A DNA stretch of 11,931 bases from assembly GCA_002436205.1 (NCBI GenBank), contig DJKT01000018.1:1-11931 (forward strand), in the 5' to 3' direction. Below, piece by piece: positions 1 to 6,071 of the stretch; positions within the stretch are counted from its first letter, which is position 1; each line of letters starts with the position of its first letter. A model generated the notes under the pieces. It was given only the letters and a program-made list of their open reading frames with translations, was not told where the DNA came from and did no database searches. Source of the stretch: Candidatus Peribacter sp. UBA6535 (lineage in GTDB: Bacteria > Patescibacteriota > Gracilibacteria > Peribacterales > Peribacteraceae). The position numbers and the translations under genes are program-made.

Positions 1-15
1 ATGGTTAGTGGAAGT

Positions 16-309
16 CTATCTCCTTTCTGCAGCTCGTGCACATTGAATACAGATCGCATATTTGATTTTTGCACGTTCTTCTTCTAATTGACCTCCACAT
101 CTAGTGCATTTCTCAAGAACTTCTGCGCTAAGAGGGGTTCTATTGCAACGTGATGCCTCTAGGGCTCCTTGAGTAAAATCATTTGCCTTGCAAGAAGCAG
201 CATCTCCTTCTGTTCCAAATGTTGTGATACCACGATCAAACTCTTGTATATCGCTGCTTGGTGATATTGCTTCTACCTCTGCTGCCTCTGACATTTCTGA
301 TTTAACCAT
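16..309 (-). CDS. Short DksA/TraR-like zinc-finger protein
   Basis: This 97-residue protein ends in a four-cysteine zinc-finger pattern: C68-x2-C71, 15 intervening residues, then C87-x2-C90, in a CTRCGG...CIQCAR context. That resembles the C-terminal finger of DksA/TraR proteins, which bind in the RNA polymerase secondary channel. The usual spacing between cysteine pairs is 17, so this finger is two residues short. The N-terminal 60 residues are acidic and low in complexity, with extra cysteines at 40 and 55, and show no clear DksA coiled coil. It lies 14 bp downstream of a second DksA-like gene on the same strand and is probably co-transcribed. A TATAAT lies only 2 nt before the annotated ATG. 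If it is an active -10, translation would more likely start at Met6 (position 294). The finger is clear; a transcription-factor role is inferred. Confidence 0.6.
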   Translation of the reverse strand: MVKSEMSEAAEVEAISPSSDIQEFDRGITTFGTEGDAASCKANDFTQGALEASRCNRTPLSAEVLEKCTRCGGQLEEERAKIKYAICIQCARAAERR

Positions 310-311
310 AT

Positions 312-317
312 ATTATA
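312..317 (-). promoter_or_regulatory. Possible internal -10 before the short zinc-finger gene
   Basis: The minus strand reads TATAAT at 317-312 in the short gap between the two DksA-like genes, 2 nt before the annotated ATG at 309. The best -35 candidate (TTGAAG, 343-338) is 20 nt away, which is too far. If active, the transcript would begin inside codon 2 and favour Met6 as the start. Confidence 0.35.
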
Positions 318-323
318 GGAAAA

Positions 324-764
324 TTATTCGCCCTCAGCTTCAATAAGCCTCAGTTCATCTTCATCAACTTCATTTGCAGTCTCCGAATCAGTTGCAGCAC
401 CCCAATTATTTTCTCTGTTCACTTCTGCAAAGCCATTTTCACCCTGTGAAGTTCTTGCACACTTAATGCACTCAGTAGCTGTAGGCACTGCCTTGAGTCT
501 TGTTGGCGGGATTTTTTTGGTGCAGGTATCACAGATTCCGTATCTTCCTTCTTCTATCAGAGATAGTGCATTTCTCTCTGCATCAAGGAGTTTACTTTGA
601 ACTTCCAGAAGACCTGGTTCTATCTCTAATACCTCTGCCCTGAAAGCATCTCCTCCTCCCTTGGGAGCAGAAAGTCGCTCTTGCACACCAGTAAGGTTGT
701 TATTGTGTCTAACTGCACTGCTATGCAATGCATCCCTAAAATTTGATTGTACTCCTTTTTTCAT
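324..764 (-). CDS. DksA/TraR family zinc-finger transcriptional regulator
   Basis: The 146-residue protein has the canonical DksA-type finger: C78-x2-C81, 17 residues, C99-x2-C102, in the context YGICDTC...ECIKCA. A helical stretch precedes it (about residues 42-72, including LLDAERNALSLIEEGRYG), matching the second coiled-coil arm of the family. DksA-family proteins modulate RNA polymerase, often together with ppGpp. The acidic D-x-x-D-x-A coiled-coil tip of E. coli DksA is not obvious, so ppGpp synergy cannot be claimed. After the finger comes an acidic tail of about 40 residues. The start is well fixed: a strong promoter (TTGACA, 16 nt, TAGAAT) lies just upstream and leaves only about 2-4 nt of leader. 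The gene is divergent from the MscS-like gene and followed by a second, shorter finger protein. Confidence 0.8.
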   Translation of the reverse strand: MKKGVQSNFRDALHSSAVRHNNNLTGVQERLSAPKGGGDAFRAEVLEIEPGLLEVQSKLLDAERNALSLIEEGRYGICDTCTKKIPPTRLKAVPTATECIKCARTSQGENGFAEVNRENNWGAATDSETANEVDEDELRLIEAEGE

Positions 765-773
765 AATGGCAGC

Positions 774-801
774 ATTCTACGAATATTTCATCGAATGTCA
801 A
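774..801 (-). promoter_or_regulatory. Sigma70-type promoter of the DksA-like gene, leaderless geometry
   Basis: On the minus strand a perfect -35 TTGACA (796-801) is followed after 16 nt by TAGAAT (774-779). The ATG at 764 is only 9 nt beyond the -10, so transcription should start within a few nucleotides of the start codon. No Shine-Dalgarno sequence fits in that space. Confidence 0.75.
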
Positions 802-846
802 CCATCCTTGTCAGAGATATTGCCTCTCGCACAAAGACCGTAATTC

Positions 847-855
847 TGCTATAAT
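847..855 (+). promoter_or_regulatory. Extended -10 promoter of the MscS-like gene, leaderless geometry
   Basis: TGC-TATAAT is a perfect extended -10 (TG at 847-848, TATAAT at 850-855). Seven nucleotides separate it from the ATG at 863, so the predicted start site falls at or next to the A of the start codon. No convincing -35 is seen at 16-18 nt, which is compatible with an extended -10 promoter. Confidence 0.7.
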
Positions 856-862
856 TTAGCCC

Positions 863-1690
863 ATGAATGCAATATTTGAACGTTTCCAGCTGATGCTCTC
901 GGAGAGTTATCTCTCTGCTGCAGATAAGGTATGGGAACTCCTCCCCGAAATTTTATTCGCCATAGTTGTCATCTTTGTCGGATGGGTGGCTGCCATACTG
1001 GTCCATCACGTCGTGCTCTGGATACTTGGATTCTTCGCTGTCGATAAGCTTGCAGCCAAGACACCATTGCAGCGTGTTCTGAAAAGTATAGGAATCCACA
1101 AAAGTGTCAGTGACATCTTAGGGTGGCTTGTGTTTTGGATGATGATCTTACTGACATTGATTGTTGCATCAGATACGTTGAACCTTACACAGGTAAGCGA
1201 GGGTCTTGCAGTAATTACCAACTACATTCCACAAGTGATTGCGGCACTTTTGATGATTGTCTTTGGAATGCTGCTCGCGAAATTTCTGCAAATGCTAACG
1301 TTACAAGCGCTGAATAAGATGGACATTGGATACAAGAAGTATGTTGGTAAAGCTGTGCAGCTTGTCGTGCTCGTGTTTGTGTTTGTAGCCGCTATCGATC
1401 AACTTGGATTTAACCTGCACTATATTCTCAATGGTATTGTGACTATCGTCTCTGTAGGACTTTTGATGCTCGGGCTCGGTGCCGCATTTGGCGCGAGGAC
1501 GGTGATTGATAATGCAACTGCCTGTCAGCAACTCAAGCGTCAGCTTGCTATTGGAGATGAAATTTCTCTCAATGGAACAAGTGGTACCGTAAAAGAATTT
1601 ACAATGACTAATGTCGTACTCGACACAAGCGATGGCTTGCAAATACTTCCTGCCTCGCACTTACTCACACACACATACAGCAAACGCTAA
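863..1690 (+). CDS. MscS-like mechanosensitive channel-type membrane protein
   Basis: The 275-residue protein has about five hydrophobic segments (near residues 28-58, 86-105, 122-147, 162-180 and 188-213). The last is rich in Gly/Ala/Leu (VGLLMLGLGAAFGARTVIDN), like the pore-lining helix of MscS-family channels. A short beta-rich piece follows (about 228-268, IGDEISLNGTSGTVKEFTM...ILPAS), matching the start of the MscS beta domain, where IGD.I...G..G.V and a final P-A/N-S/H segment are typical. It is shorter than MscS-type proteins with a full cytoplasmic vestibule, because it ends right after that beta segment. It may sense membrane tension or act as a small conserved-TM-helix protein such as CmpX. 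Start: the extended -10 promoter ends 7 nt before this ATG. The next gene begins 3 nt after the stop, so the two are probably one operon. Confidence 0.8.
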   Translation: MNAIFERFQLMLSESYLSAADKVWELLPEILFAIVVIFVGWVAAILVHHVVLWILGFFAVDKLAAKTPLQRVLKSIGIHKSVSDILGWLVFWMMILLTLIVASDTLNLTQVSEGLAVITNYIPQVIAALLMIVFGMLLAKFLQMLTLQALNKMDIGYKKYVGKAVQLVVLVFVFVAAIDQLGFNLHYILNGIVTIVSVGLLMLGLGAAFGARTVIDNATACQQLKRQLAIGDEISLNGTSGTVKEFTMTNVVLDTSDGLQILPASHLLTHTYSKR

Positions 1691-1693
1691 TCC

Positions 1694-2479
1694 ATGGCAT
1701 CCAGCTCGCCACGACCGATACTCGTCTCCATCCCCCATGCAAGTTCCGCAATTCCTGAGGAGGTAGTAGACCAAATCGCACTGAGTGCCGAAGAGCTTTT
1801 GGGATATACGGATCTGTTTACGGATGAAATTTTTGATATTGATAACGTCTACAAAGTGATGAGCAATTTTTCACGTGTGATTGTGGACCCCAATCGTGCA
1901 CCGGATGACATCTCCAAAGAATATGAGCTTGCTGCAGAAGGAGTAACCGTACACACCACATGGGATGGTAAGAGTGTGTATAAAGTAGAACCAGATCAGG
2001 AAGTTGTAGATGCGCTGATCAAGAACTACCACAACCCGTATCACGAGGCATTGGAGCAACACATTCCCAAGGTCCAGTTTCTTATCGACTGTCACTCGTT
2101 TTTGCCATTCGGGCCGAAGCTCAAAAAAGATAGTGGAAAAGAGCGCCCGGATATTAATCTTGGCAATATGAACTTTTCCTCTTGTACACGCGAACACACA
2201 GTATTCTTCCGCGACTTCTTTGAGGATAGAGGGTACAAAGTCGCTATCAACTTTCCCTACACAGGAAAGTACATCTTAGGCCACCACTGCCATAGACGAC
2301 GTATCCCGCCATTCCTCGTACCGGGAATTCAGATTGAATTAAACCAAGGACTTTATGTACGCAAAGATGACCAAAAGATTCCAGAAAAAGTAGTAGAGTT
2401 CCGCGAATTGTTTGTCGATCTCGTTGATGCGTTTATGAAGAAGTTTTGTCCCGAGGATTGTCCCGAGGAAGGAGTTTAA
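1694..2479 (+). CDS. N-formylglutamate amidohydrolase family protein
   Basis: This 261-residue protein matches the N-formylglutamate amidohydrolase (HutG/FGase) family in length and motif order: SIPHAS near the N-terminus (His15), a D-x-F-T-D-E segment (40-46), RVIVDPNR (61-68), a YH pair near 117, the DCHSF metal-site motif (132-136), DINLG (153-157), and IQIELNQGLY near the C-terminus (Glu215). The family hydrolyses N-formyl-L-glutamate to formate and glutamate, or acts on related N-acylated amino acids. No other histidine-degradation gene is nearby, so the true substrate is open. The gene starts 3 nt after the MscS-like stop without a Shine-Dalgarno sequence, which suggests reinitiation in an operon. 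The last residues come from a 12-nt tandem duplication (CPED/CPEE), and the stop codon overlaps the convergent pyrC stop. Confidence 0.85.
   Translation: MASSSPRPILVSIPHASSAIPEEVVDQIALSAEELLGYTDLFTDEIFDIDNVYKVMSNFSRVIVDPNRAPDDISKEYELAAEGVTVHTTWDGKSVYKVEPDQEVVDALIKNYHNPYHEALEQHIPKVQFLIDCHSFLPFGPKLKKDSGKERPDINLGNMNFSSCTREHTVFFRDFFEDRGYKVAINFPYTGKYILGHHCHRRRIPPFLVPGIQIELNQGLYVRKDDQKIPEKVVEFRELFVDLVDAFMKKFCPEDCPEEGV
2446..2469 (+). repeat. Exact 12-nt tandem duplication at the 3' end of the amidohydrolase gene
   Basis: TTGTCCCGAGGA occurs twice back to back (2446-2457, 2458-2469). It encodes the repeated C-P-E-D / C-P-E-E tail just before the stop codon. The copies are identical, which suggests a recent duplication. 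Confidence 0.9.
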
Positions 2480-3582
2480 ACAATCTTCCCCTTTACCTTC
2501 ATCCCTTCGAACGGAGTCCAATCACATTTGCTGTGTAAATCTTTCGCATGAATTTCCCATTCTTGATCGAGATCGATAGTTATGTGATCGTCGGTTTCGG
2601 TTTTCCCTAAGTGAAAAATTTTATTGGGGTTTGTAAACATCAGTCTTTTGATCGTATCAGGATCCAGTCGCGTAAGTAGGAGAGGCAAAGCTGTCTCTAC
2701 TCCCGGTACTCCTGATGGGGCGTCTAGTGGAGCACCTGAGCGTTTTTCGGCAAGCAGATGCGGTGCATGGTCGGTAGCAACGCAATCAACTGTGCCATCT
2801 TCTATGCCCGCCCAGAGAGCATCAAGATGCTCTTTGGAGCGCAGTGGTGGGTTCATCTTTGCGAGTGTTCCAAGGCGGTCGTAGTCGTCCTCTGTAAGAA
2901 AGAGGTGATGTGGAGCGACTTCACACGTTACGGGAAGGCCTTCTTTTTTTGCAGCGCGCACAAGTTCTATTCCATCTCGTGTGGAAAGGTGTGCGATGTG
3001 AAACGGCGCGTTATATTTCTTGGAAAGAGCGATAGCACCTTGGATGGATTTTGCTTCCGATTTCGCCGGACGAATTTTGGAATGCGCAGAGACATCGTCG
3101 GAACTATTGGCAGCACTTGCTACGTTGTTTGTTTCCGGGTCTTCACAATGTGCAACAACCGGAATGTTAAGTTTTCCGCTTGCAGCAAACACTTCTTCGG
3201 CAAGGTCCATATCCACTTTTTGGTTCCCTGTACTGTGATCGAGATACAACTTTACTCCACAACATCGTTTTTTGAGCCTCTTGAGTTCCTCTGTGTCACT
3301 CGTCCAGAGGTCGATGAGTGTTGTCAGATGTGGCGGCTGTGTTACCCCAAAGAAAAAACGAATGTCGCAGTCTGTTATCTCATCTGCGCGTCGTACTTTA
3401 TCTGCAAGTGCTGCAATGGTAACTGTTGGCGGACTTGTATTCGGCATTTCACATACCGTGTGCACTCCTCCTGCACGTGCAGATGCAGCTTCTGATTTGA
3501 GTGTTGCCTTATGTTCAAAACCAGGCTCACGAAAATGCACGTGGCAGTCTATGAGTCCTGGGAGAGTGATGAGGTTGCTCAT
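2476..3582 (-). CDS. pyrC: Dihydroorotase, class I-like, without the N-terminal beta domain
   Basis: Dihydroorotase interconverts N-carbamoyl-L-aspartate and L-dihydroorotate, the third step of pyrimidine synthesis. The metal-site pattern is complete: H14-V-H16-F-R-E-P-G, the carboxylated-lysine position K111 (GVKLYLD), H145 (VVAHCEDPE), H198 (FHIAHLSTR) and D271 (ATDHAPH). The HFREPG form is class I (PyrC of Gram-positives), not the class II form of E. coli. At 368 residues it is shorter than usual class I enzymes. The first metal ligands sit at residues 14-16, so the N-terminal beta-sandwich strands are missing. The ATG overlaps the pyrB stop in an ATGA arrangement, implying translational coupling. 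A purine-rich GGAAAGG lies just before the start. The stop overlaps the convergent amidohydrolase gene by 4 bp. Confidence 0.93.
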   Translation of the reverse strand: MSNLITLPGLIDCHVHFREPGFEHKATLKSEAASARAGGVHTVCEMPNTSPPTVTIAALADKVRRADEITDCDIRFFFGVTQPPHLTTLIDLWTSDTEELKRLKKRCCGVKLYLDHSTGNQKVDMDLAEEVFAASGKLNIPVVAHCEDPETNNVASAANSSDDVSAHSKIRPAKSEAKSIQGAIALSKKYNAPFHIAHLSTRDGIELVRAAKKEGLPVTCEVAPHHLFLTEDDYDRLGTLAKMNPPLRSKEHLDALWAGIEDGTVDCVATDHAPHLLAEKRSGAPLDAPSGVPGVETALPLLLTRLDPDTIKRLMFTNPNKIFHLGKTETDDHITIDLDQEWEIHAKDLHSKCDWTPFEGMKVKGKIV

Positions 3583-4496
3583 GCCTTTCCAAGCAGCATC
3601 GCAAGCAGTGCCATGCGCGCAATCACGCCGTTGCTTGCTTGGCGGAAGTAAGCCGCATTGGGAAGTGCATCAACATCAGTACTGATTTCATTTACACGTG
3701 GTAGTGGATGCATCACCGTGATGTCTTTATCTTTTACGTGGCTTGCCTGTAGTACATAACTATCTTTGAGTTTTTCGTACTGGGACTTATCCGCAAAACG
3801 TTCTTGTTGAATACGCGTCATGTAGAGCACATCACTTTGTAATCCATCTTCTAATTTGTTTGTCTCGGAAAAACTGATTCCTTTTTCTTTGTAAAACGAT
3901 GTGACCTTCTCGGGCATTTTAAGTTCATCGGGGGAGACAAGTGTGAAAGTAATATCGTTATACAGACCCAGTAGGAAGCTGAGTGAATGTACGGTGCGTC
4001 CGTACTTTAAGTCACCCACCATTGTGATGTTAATACCATCGAGTGTGCCACGTTCTTTGTAAATCGTCACCATATCGAGTATGCCTTGAGTAGGATGCTG
4101 ACCGGGGCCGTCTCCTGCGTTAATGAACGGGACAAGAGCTGCACTTGCAGCCTTGTCTGCACTACCTTGCTCTGGATGACGCATCACGATGATGTCTGCG
4201 TACTGTGATGCCATCGCAATGGTGTCTTCTATCGTCTCACCTTTGTAGAGAGAGCTAAATTGAATACCTTCTGCAGTAACTACTCTTCCTCCGAGGCGAT
4301 GCATGGCAGATTCAAAGCTCATCCTCGTACGTGTGCTGGGTTCGTAAAAGAGGGAAGCGAGTACTTTGTCTTTGAGGAGATCGCTTCCACCACTGTCTCT
4401 CACCTTTTCCATCTCCAGAGCCACCTTCAAAATGGCGTCCATATCTTCTCGGGTGAGTTGCTTAGTGGACGTTAGATGCTTAAAGGATAGTGGCAT
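3579..4496 (-). CDS. pyrB: Aspartate carbamoyltransferase catalytic chain
   Basis: PyrB condenses carbamoyl phosphate and aspartate into N-carbamoyl-aspartate, the committed step of pyrimidine synthesis. All family landmarks are present in 305 residues, the normal length: the carbamoyl-phosphate site STRTR (54-58) in FYEPSTRTRMSFE, the 80s loop SSLYKGET (81-88, Lys85), RHPEQ (106-110), HPTQG (134-138), GDLKYGRT with Arg167, the aspartate-site TRIQQERF (228-235), and HPLPR (263-267). The FYEPSTRTRMSFE form resembles E. coli PyrB, whose holoenzyme contains the regulatory chain PyrI, but no pyrI gene lies in this window. It heads a pyrB-pyrC operon (4-nt ATGA overlap). A TGGACA/TACAAT promoter ends 11 nt before the ATG, so the leader is very short and leaves no room for a PyrR- or UTP-sensing attenuator. 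Confidence 0.96.
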   Translation of the reverse strand: MPLSFKHLTSTKQLTREDMDAILKVALEMEKVRDSGGSDLLKDKVLASLFYEPSTRTRMSFESAMHRLGGRVVTAEGIQFSSLYKGETIEDTIAMASQYADIIVMRHPEQGSADKAASAALVPFINAGDGPGQHPTQGILDMVTIYKERGTLDGINITMVGDLKYGRTVHSLSFLLGLYNDITFTLVSPDELKMPEKVTSFYKEKGISFSETNKLEDGLQSDVLYMTRIQQERFADKSQYEKLKDSYVLQASHVKDKDITVMHPLPRVNEISTDVDALPNAAYFRQASNGVIARMALLAMLLGKA

Positions 4497-4507
4497 TCCG
4501 GTGGCTT

Positions 4508-4535
4508 ATTGTAGAGCAAAATTGGCATTTGTCCA
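4508..4535 (-). promoter_or_regulatory. pyrBC promoter
   Basis: The minus strand carries TGGACA (4530-4535, five of six to TTGACA), a 16-nt spacer, and TACAAT (4508-4513). The pyrB ATG (4496) begins 11 nt after the -10, giving a leader of about 5 nt. Its -35 lies on the same base pairs as the -35 candidate of the divergent flippase promoter. Confidence 0.65.
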
Positions 4536-4555
4536 GTGGGTATTTCTGCTACTAT
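4529..4555 (+). promoter_or_regulatory. Extended -10 promoter of the flippase gene
   Basis: TGC-TACTAT (TG at 4547-4548, hexamer 4550-4555) is an extended -10 placed exactly 7 nt before the ATG at 4563, the same geometry as the MscS-like gene promoter. A weak -35, TTGTCC (4529-4534), lies 15 nt upstream. Confidence 0.55.
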
Positions 4556-4562
4556 CTCTACT

Positions 4563-6011
4563 ATGCCCAGCAAGCAAATCGCTACTTCTACTCTCTGGCA
4601 GATGGCCAGCCAAATTACGATGGCTGCTCTTTCGATACTGACTGTTAAGTTTGTCGCGATAGGACTTACCAAAGAGCTTGCCGGTAACTACAACTCAGCG
4701 TACGGATACCTGCAACTGTTTGGGATCTTGGCTGATTTTGGCTTGTACGCTGTGAGTGTTCGGGAGGTGAGTAAAGCGAAAGATAAATCGAAAGTATTGG
4801 GGGCGCTGATAGTGCTTCGAACGATGATACTGATTCTCTCGCTCACCGTTGCATTACTCCTTGTATGGTTCATGCCACAGTGGAAAGGAACTCCACTGCC
4901 AACGAGCGTGTTGATTGCGTCACTCGTTCCATTCTTCACATTACTTGCAGGAATCATCCGTACAATTTTCCAAGTGAATTATAAAATGCACTACGTGTTC
5001 CTTGCAGAAGTTACACAGCGCATCATTACAACAGGACTTATTGGATCATTTATTTTCCTTGGAGTTCGGCAAAGTACCGACTTACAGCACCTACATATGA
5101 TGCTGTTTTTTGGTGGGGTTGGTGCATTCATCTTGTTTGTTATCTCTCTGTTTTATGGAGATCGACTGATGAAAGTACGTCCAACTATCGATATAGCAAT
5201 GATCAAAAGTCTTGCAAAGAAAGCAGCACCGTTTGGCATCGCCTATTTATGTCTGGCGTTTTACCGACAGTTTGATATTACGATGATCGCGCTCCTTCGA
5301 CCCGACTTTGAACTGCAAAACGCCTACTACGGATTCGTCGTACGTATGGCAGATATGGGATTTTTACTTCCCACGTTTTTGCTGAACTCTACGCTGCCAA
5401 TCCTCAGTGAACGTGATGGCAATGGCGAAGACACCAAAGTACTTCTGGGAAAAACCTTCACGGTCATTATGCTTATCGGCATCACAGCATTCTTGTTTGC
5501 AGCTCTTTGGAGTAGGCCTCTGATTCAGTTACTCACTACAGAGCAGTATCTCAGCACTGCACTGCGTCCGGGATCGGACACTGCCTTGCGACTGATTTCG
5601 ATTCCGTTCCTCTTGAATGGTGTAATCCTCTACGCGTTCTACGTGCTTCTCAATCGACATGTCTGGAAACGCCTCACACTCACACTCTTTGCTGCTGCCG
5701 TGCTCTCACTGACACTCAACTATATTTTGATTCCGGATTACGGATTTGTCGGAGCAGCGTATACATCGATCATTGTCCATGTGATGCTTGCGATTGTCCT
5801 GCTACCACAGGCATTGAAAGAGATGCCGATGCAGCTAGACCGCGTGATAGTAAAGCAATGGGCGATATTTGGATTGGGGCTAGGGCTAGGGCTAGGACTT
5901 TTTCGACCGATCCTCGTAAATGAGCTCAGTACGCTTATTGGGCTTATTGCTATCACTATTTGGATGGGGACACTGGCATGGACATTACGGTTGCATAAAT
6001 CATTACTTTAG
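4563..6011 (+). CDS. Polysaccharide/lipid-linked oligosaccharide flippase (Wzx/MATE-like)
   Basis: This protein of about 482 residues is almost entirely hydrophobic segments, roughly 12-14 helices, typical of the MOP superfamily (Wzx/RfbX O-unit flippases, MurJ, MATE). The N-terminal pattern fits the polysaccharide biosynthesis protein group: a first helix rich in Ser/Thr/Gln, then an N-Y-x-x-A-Y-G-Y-L-Q segment, then FGLYAVSVREVSK. It probably flips a lipid-linked sugar precursor across the membrane; the substrate cannot be read. I chose the ATG at 4563 over the upstream in-frame GTG at 4536. The GTG lies before the predicted -10, and translation from 4563 (MPSKQIATSTLW) starts directly before the first helix, as is normal here. 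A late helix contains an LG-LG-LG run encoded by a hexanucleotide repeat. The gene is divergent from pyrB. Confidence 0.85.
   Translation: MPSKQIATSTLWQMASQITMAALSILTVKFVAIGLTKELAGNYNSAYGYLQLFGILADFGLYAVSVREVSKAKDKSKVLGALIVLRTMILILSLTVALLLVWFMPQWKGTPLPTSVLIASLVPFFTLLAGIIRTIFQVNYKMHYVFLAEVTQRIITTGLIGSFIFLGVRQSTDLQHLHMMLFFGGVGAFILFVISLFYGDRLMKVRPTIDIAMIKSLAKKAAPFGIAYLCLAFYRQFDITMIALLRPDFELQNAYYGFVVRMADMGFLLPTFLLNSTLPILSERDGNGEDTKVLLGKTFTVIMLIGITAFLFAALWSRPLIQLLTTEQYLSTALRPGSDTALRLISIPFLLNGVILYAFYVLLNRHVWKRLTLTLFAAAVLSLTLNYILIPDYGFVGAAYTSIIVHVMLAIVLLPQALKEMPMQLDRVIVKQWAIFGLGLGLGLGLFRPILVNELSTLIGLIAITIWMGTLAWTLRLHKSLL
5877..5894 (+). repeat. Three tandem copies of GGGCTA inside the flippase gene
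   Basis: Three perfect copies of GGGCTA (5877-5882, 5883-5888, 5889-5894) encode alternating Gly-Leu in a predicted transmembrane helix. The unit is two codons, so copy-number change would lengthen or shorten the helix without a frameshift. Confidence 0.9.
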
Positions 6012-6031
6012 TGTCTTGATATATTCATAGG

Positions 6032-6050
6032 ATTGGCTAATTAGGCCAAT
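6032..6050. promoter_or_regulatory. Inverted repeat overlapping a -35, possible operator
   Basis: ATTGGC (6032-6037) and GCCAAT (6045-6050) are perfect inverted arms around a 7-nt AT-rich centre (TAATTAG). The left arm covers the -35 of the FN3-protein promoter and the right arm lies in the spacer, where a repressor operator could sit. No U-tract follows, so it does not look like an intrinsic terminator for the flippase gene. Confidence 0.4.
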
Positions 6051-6061
6051 TCTGGTACAAT
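6033..6061 (+). promoter_or_regulatory. Promoter of the FN3 surface protein gene
   Basis: TTGGCT (6033-6038), a 17-nt spacer, and TACAAT (6056-6061) preceded by TGG form a -35 plus extended -10 promoter. The ATG at 6072 follows 10 nt later, so the leader is only about 3-4 nt and has no Shine-Dalgarno sequence. Confidence 0.7.
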
Positions 6062-6071
6062 ATATTGATTT

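Noticed and set aside
661..843. Plus-strand 60-codon open frame
   Set aside because: It overlaps the DksA-like gene in antisense and the intergenic promoters, with no recognisable protein features.
2758..3495. Long plus-strand open frame of 245 codons opposite pyrC
   Set aside because: It lies wholly inside pyrC on the other strand, has an odd Cys/Phe-rich composition and no family motif, while pyrC has all its catalytic motifs.
4536..4562. GTG start extending the flippase by nine residues
   Set aside because: The GTG lies upstream of the extended -10 element (4547-4555), so a transcript from that promoter would not include it. The ATG at 4563 has the same 7-nt spacing as the gene at 863.
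6012..6055. Intrinsic terminator for the flippase gene
   Set aside because: The inverted repeat ATTGGC/GCCAAT has a short stem and no following U-tract, and it overlaps the next promoter, so an operator role fits better.
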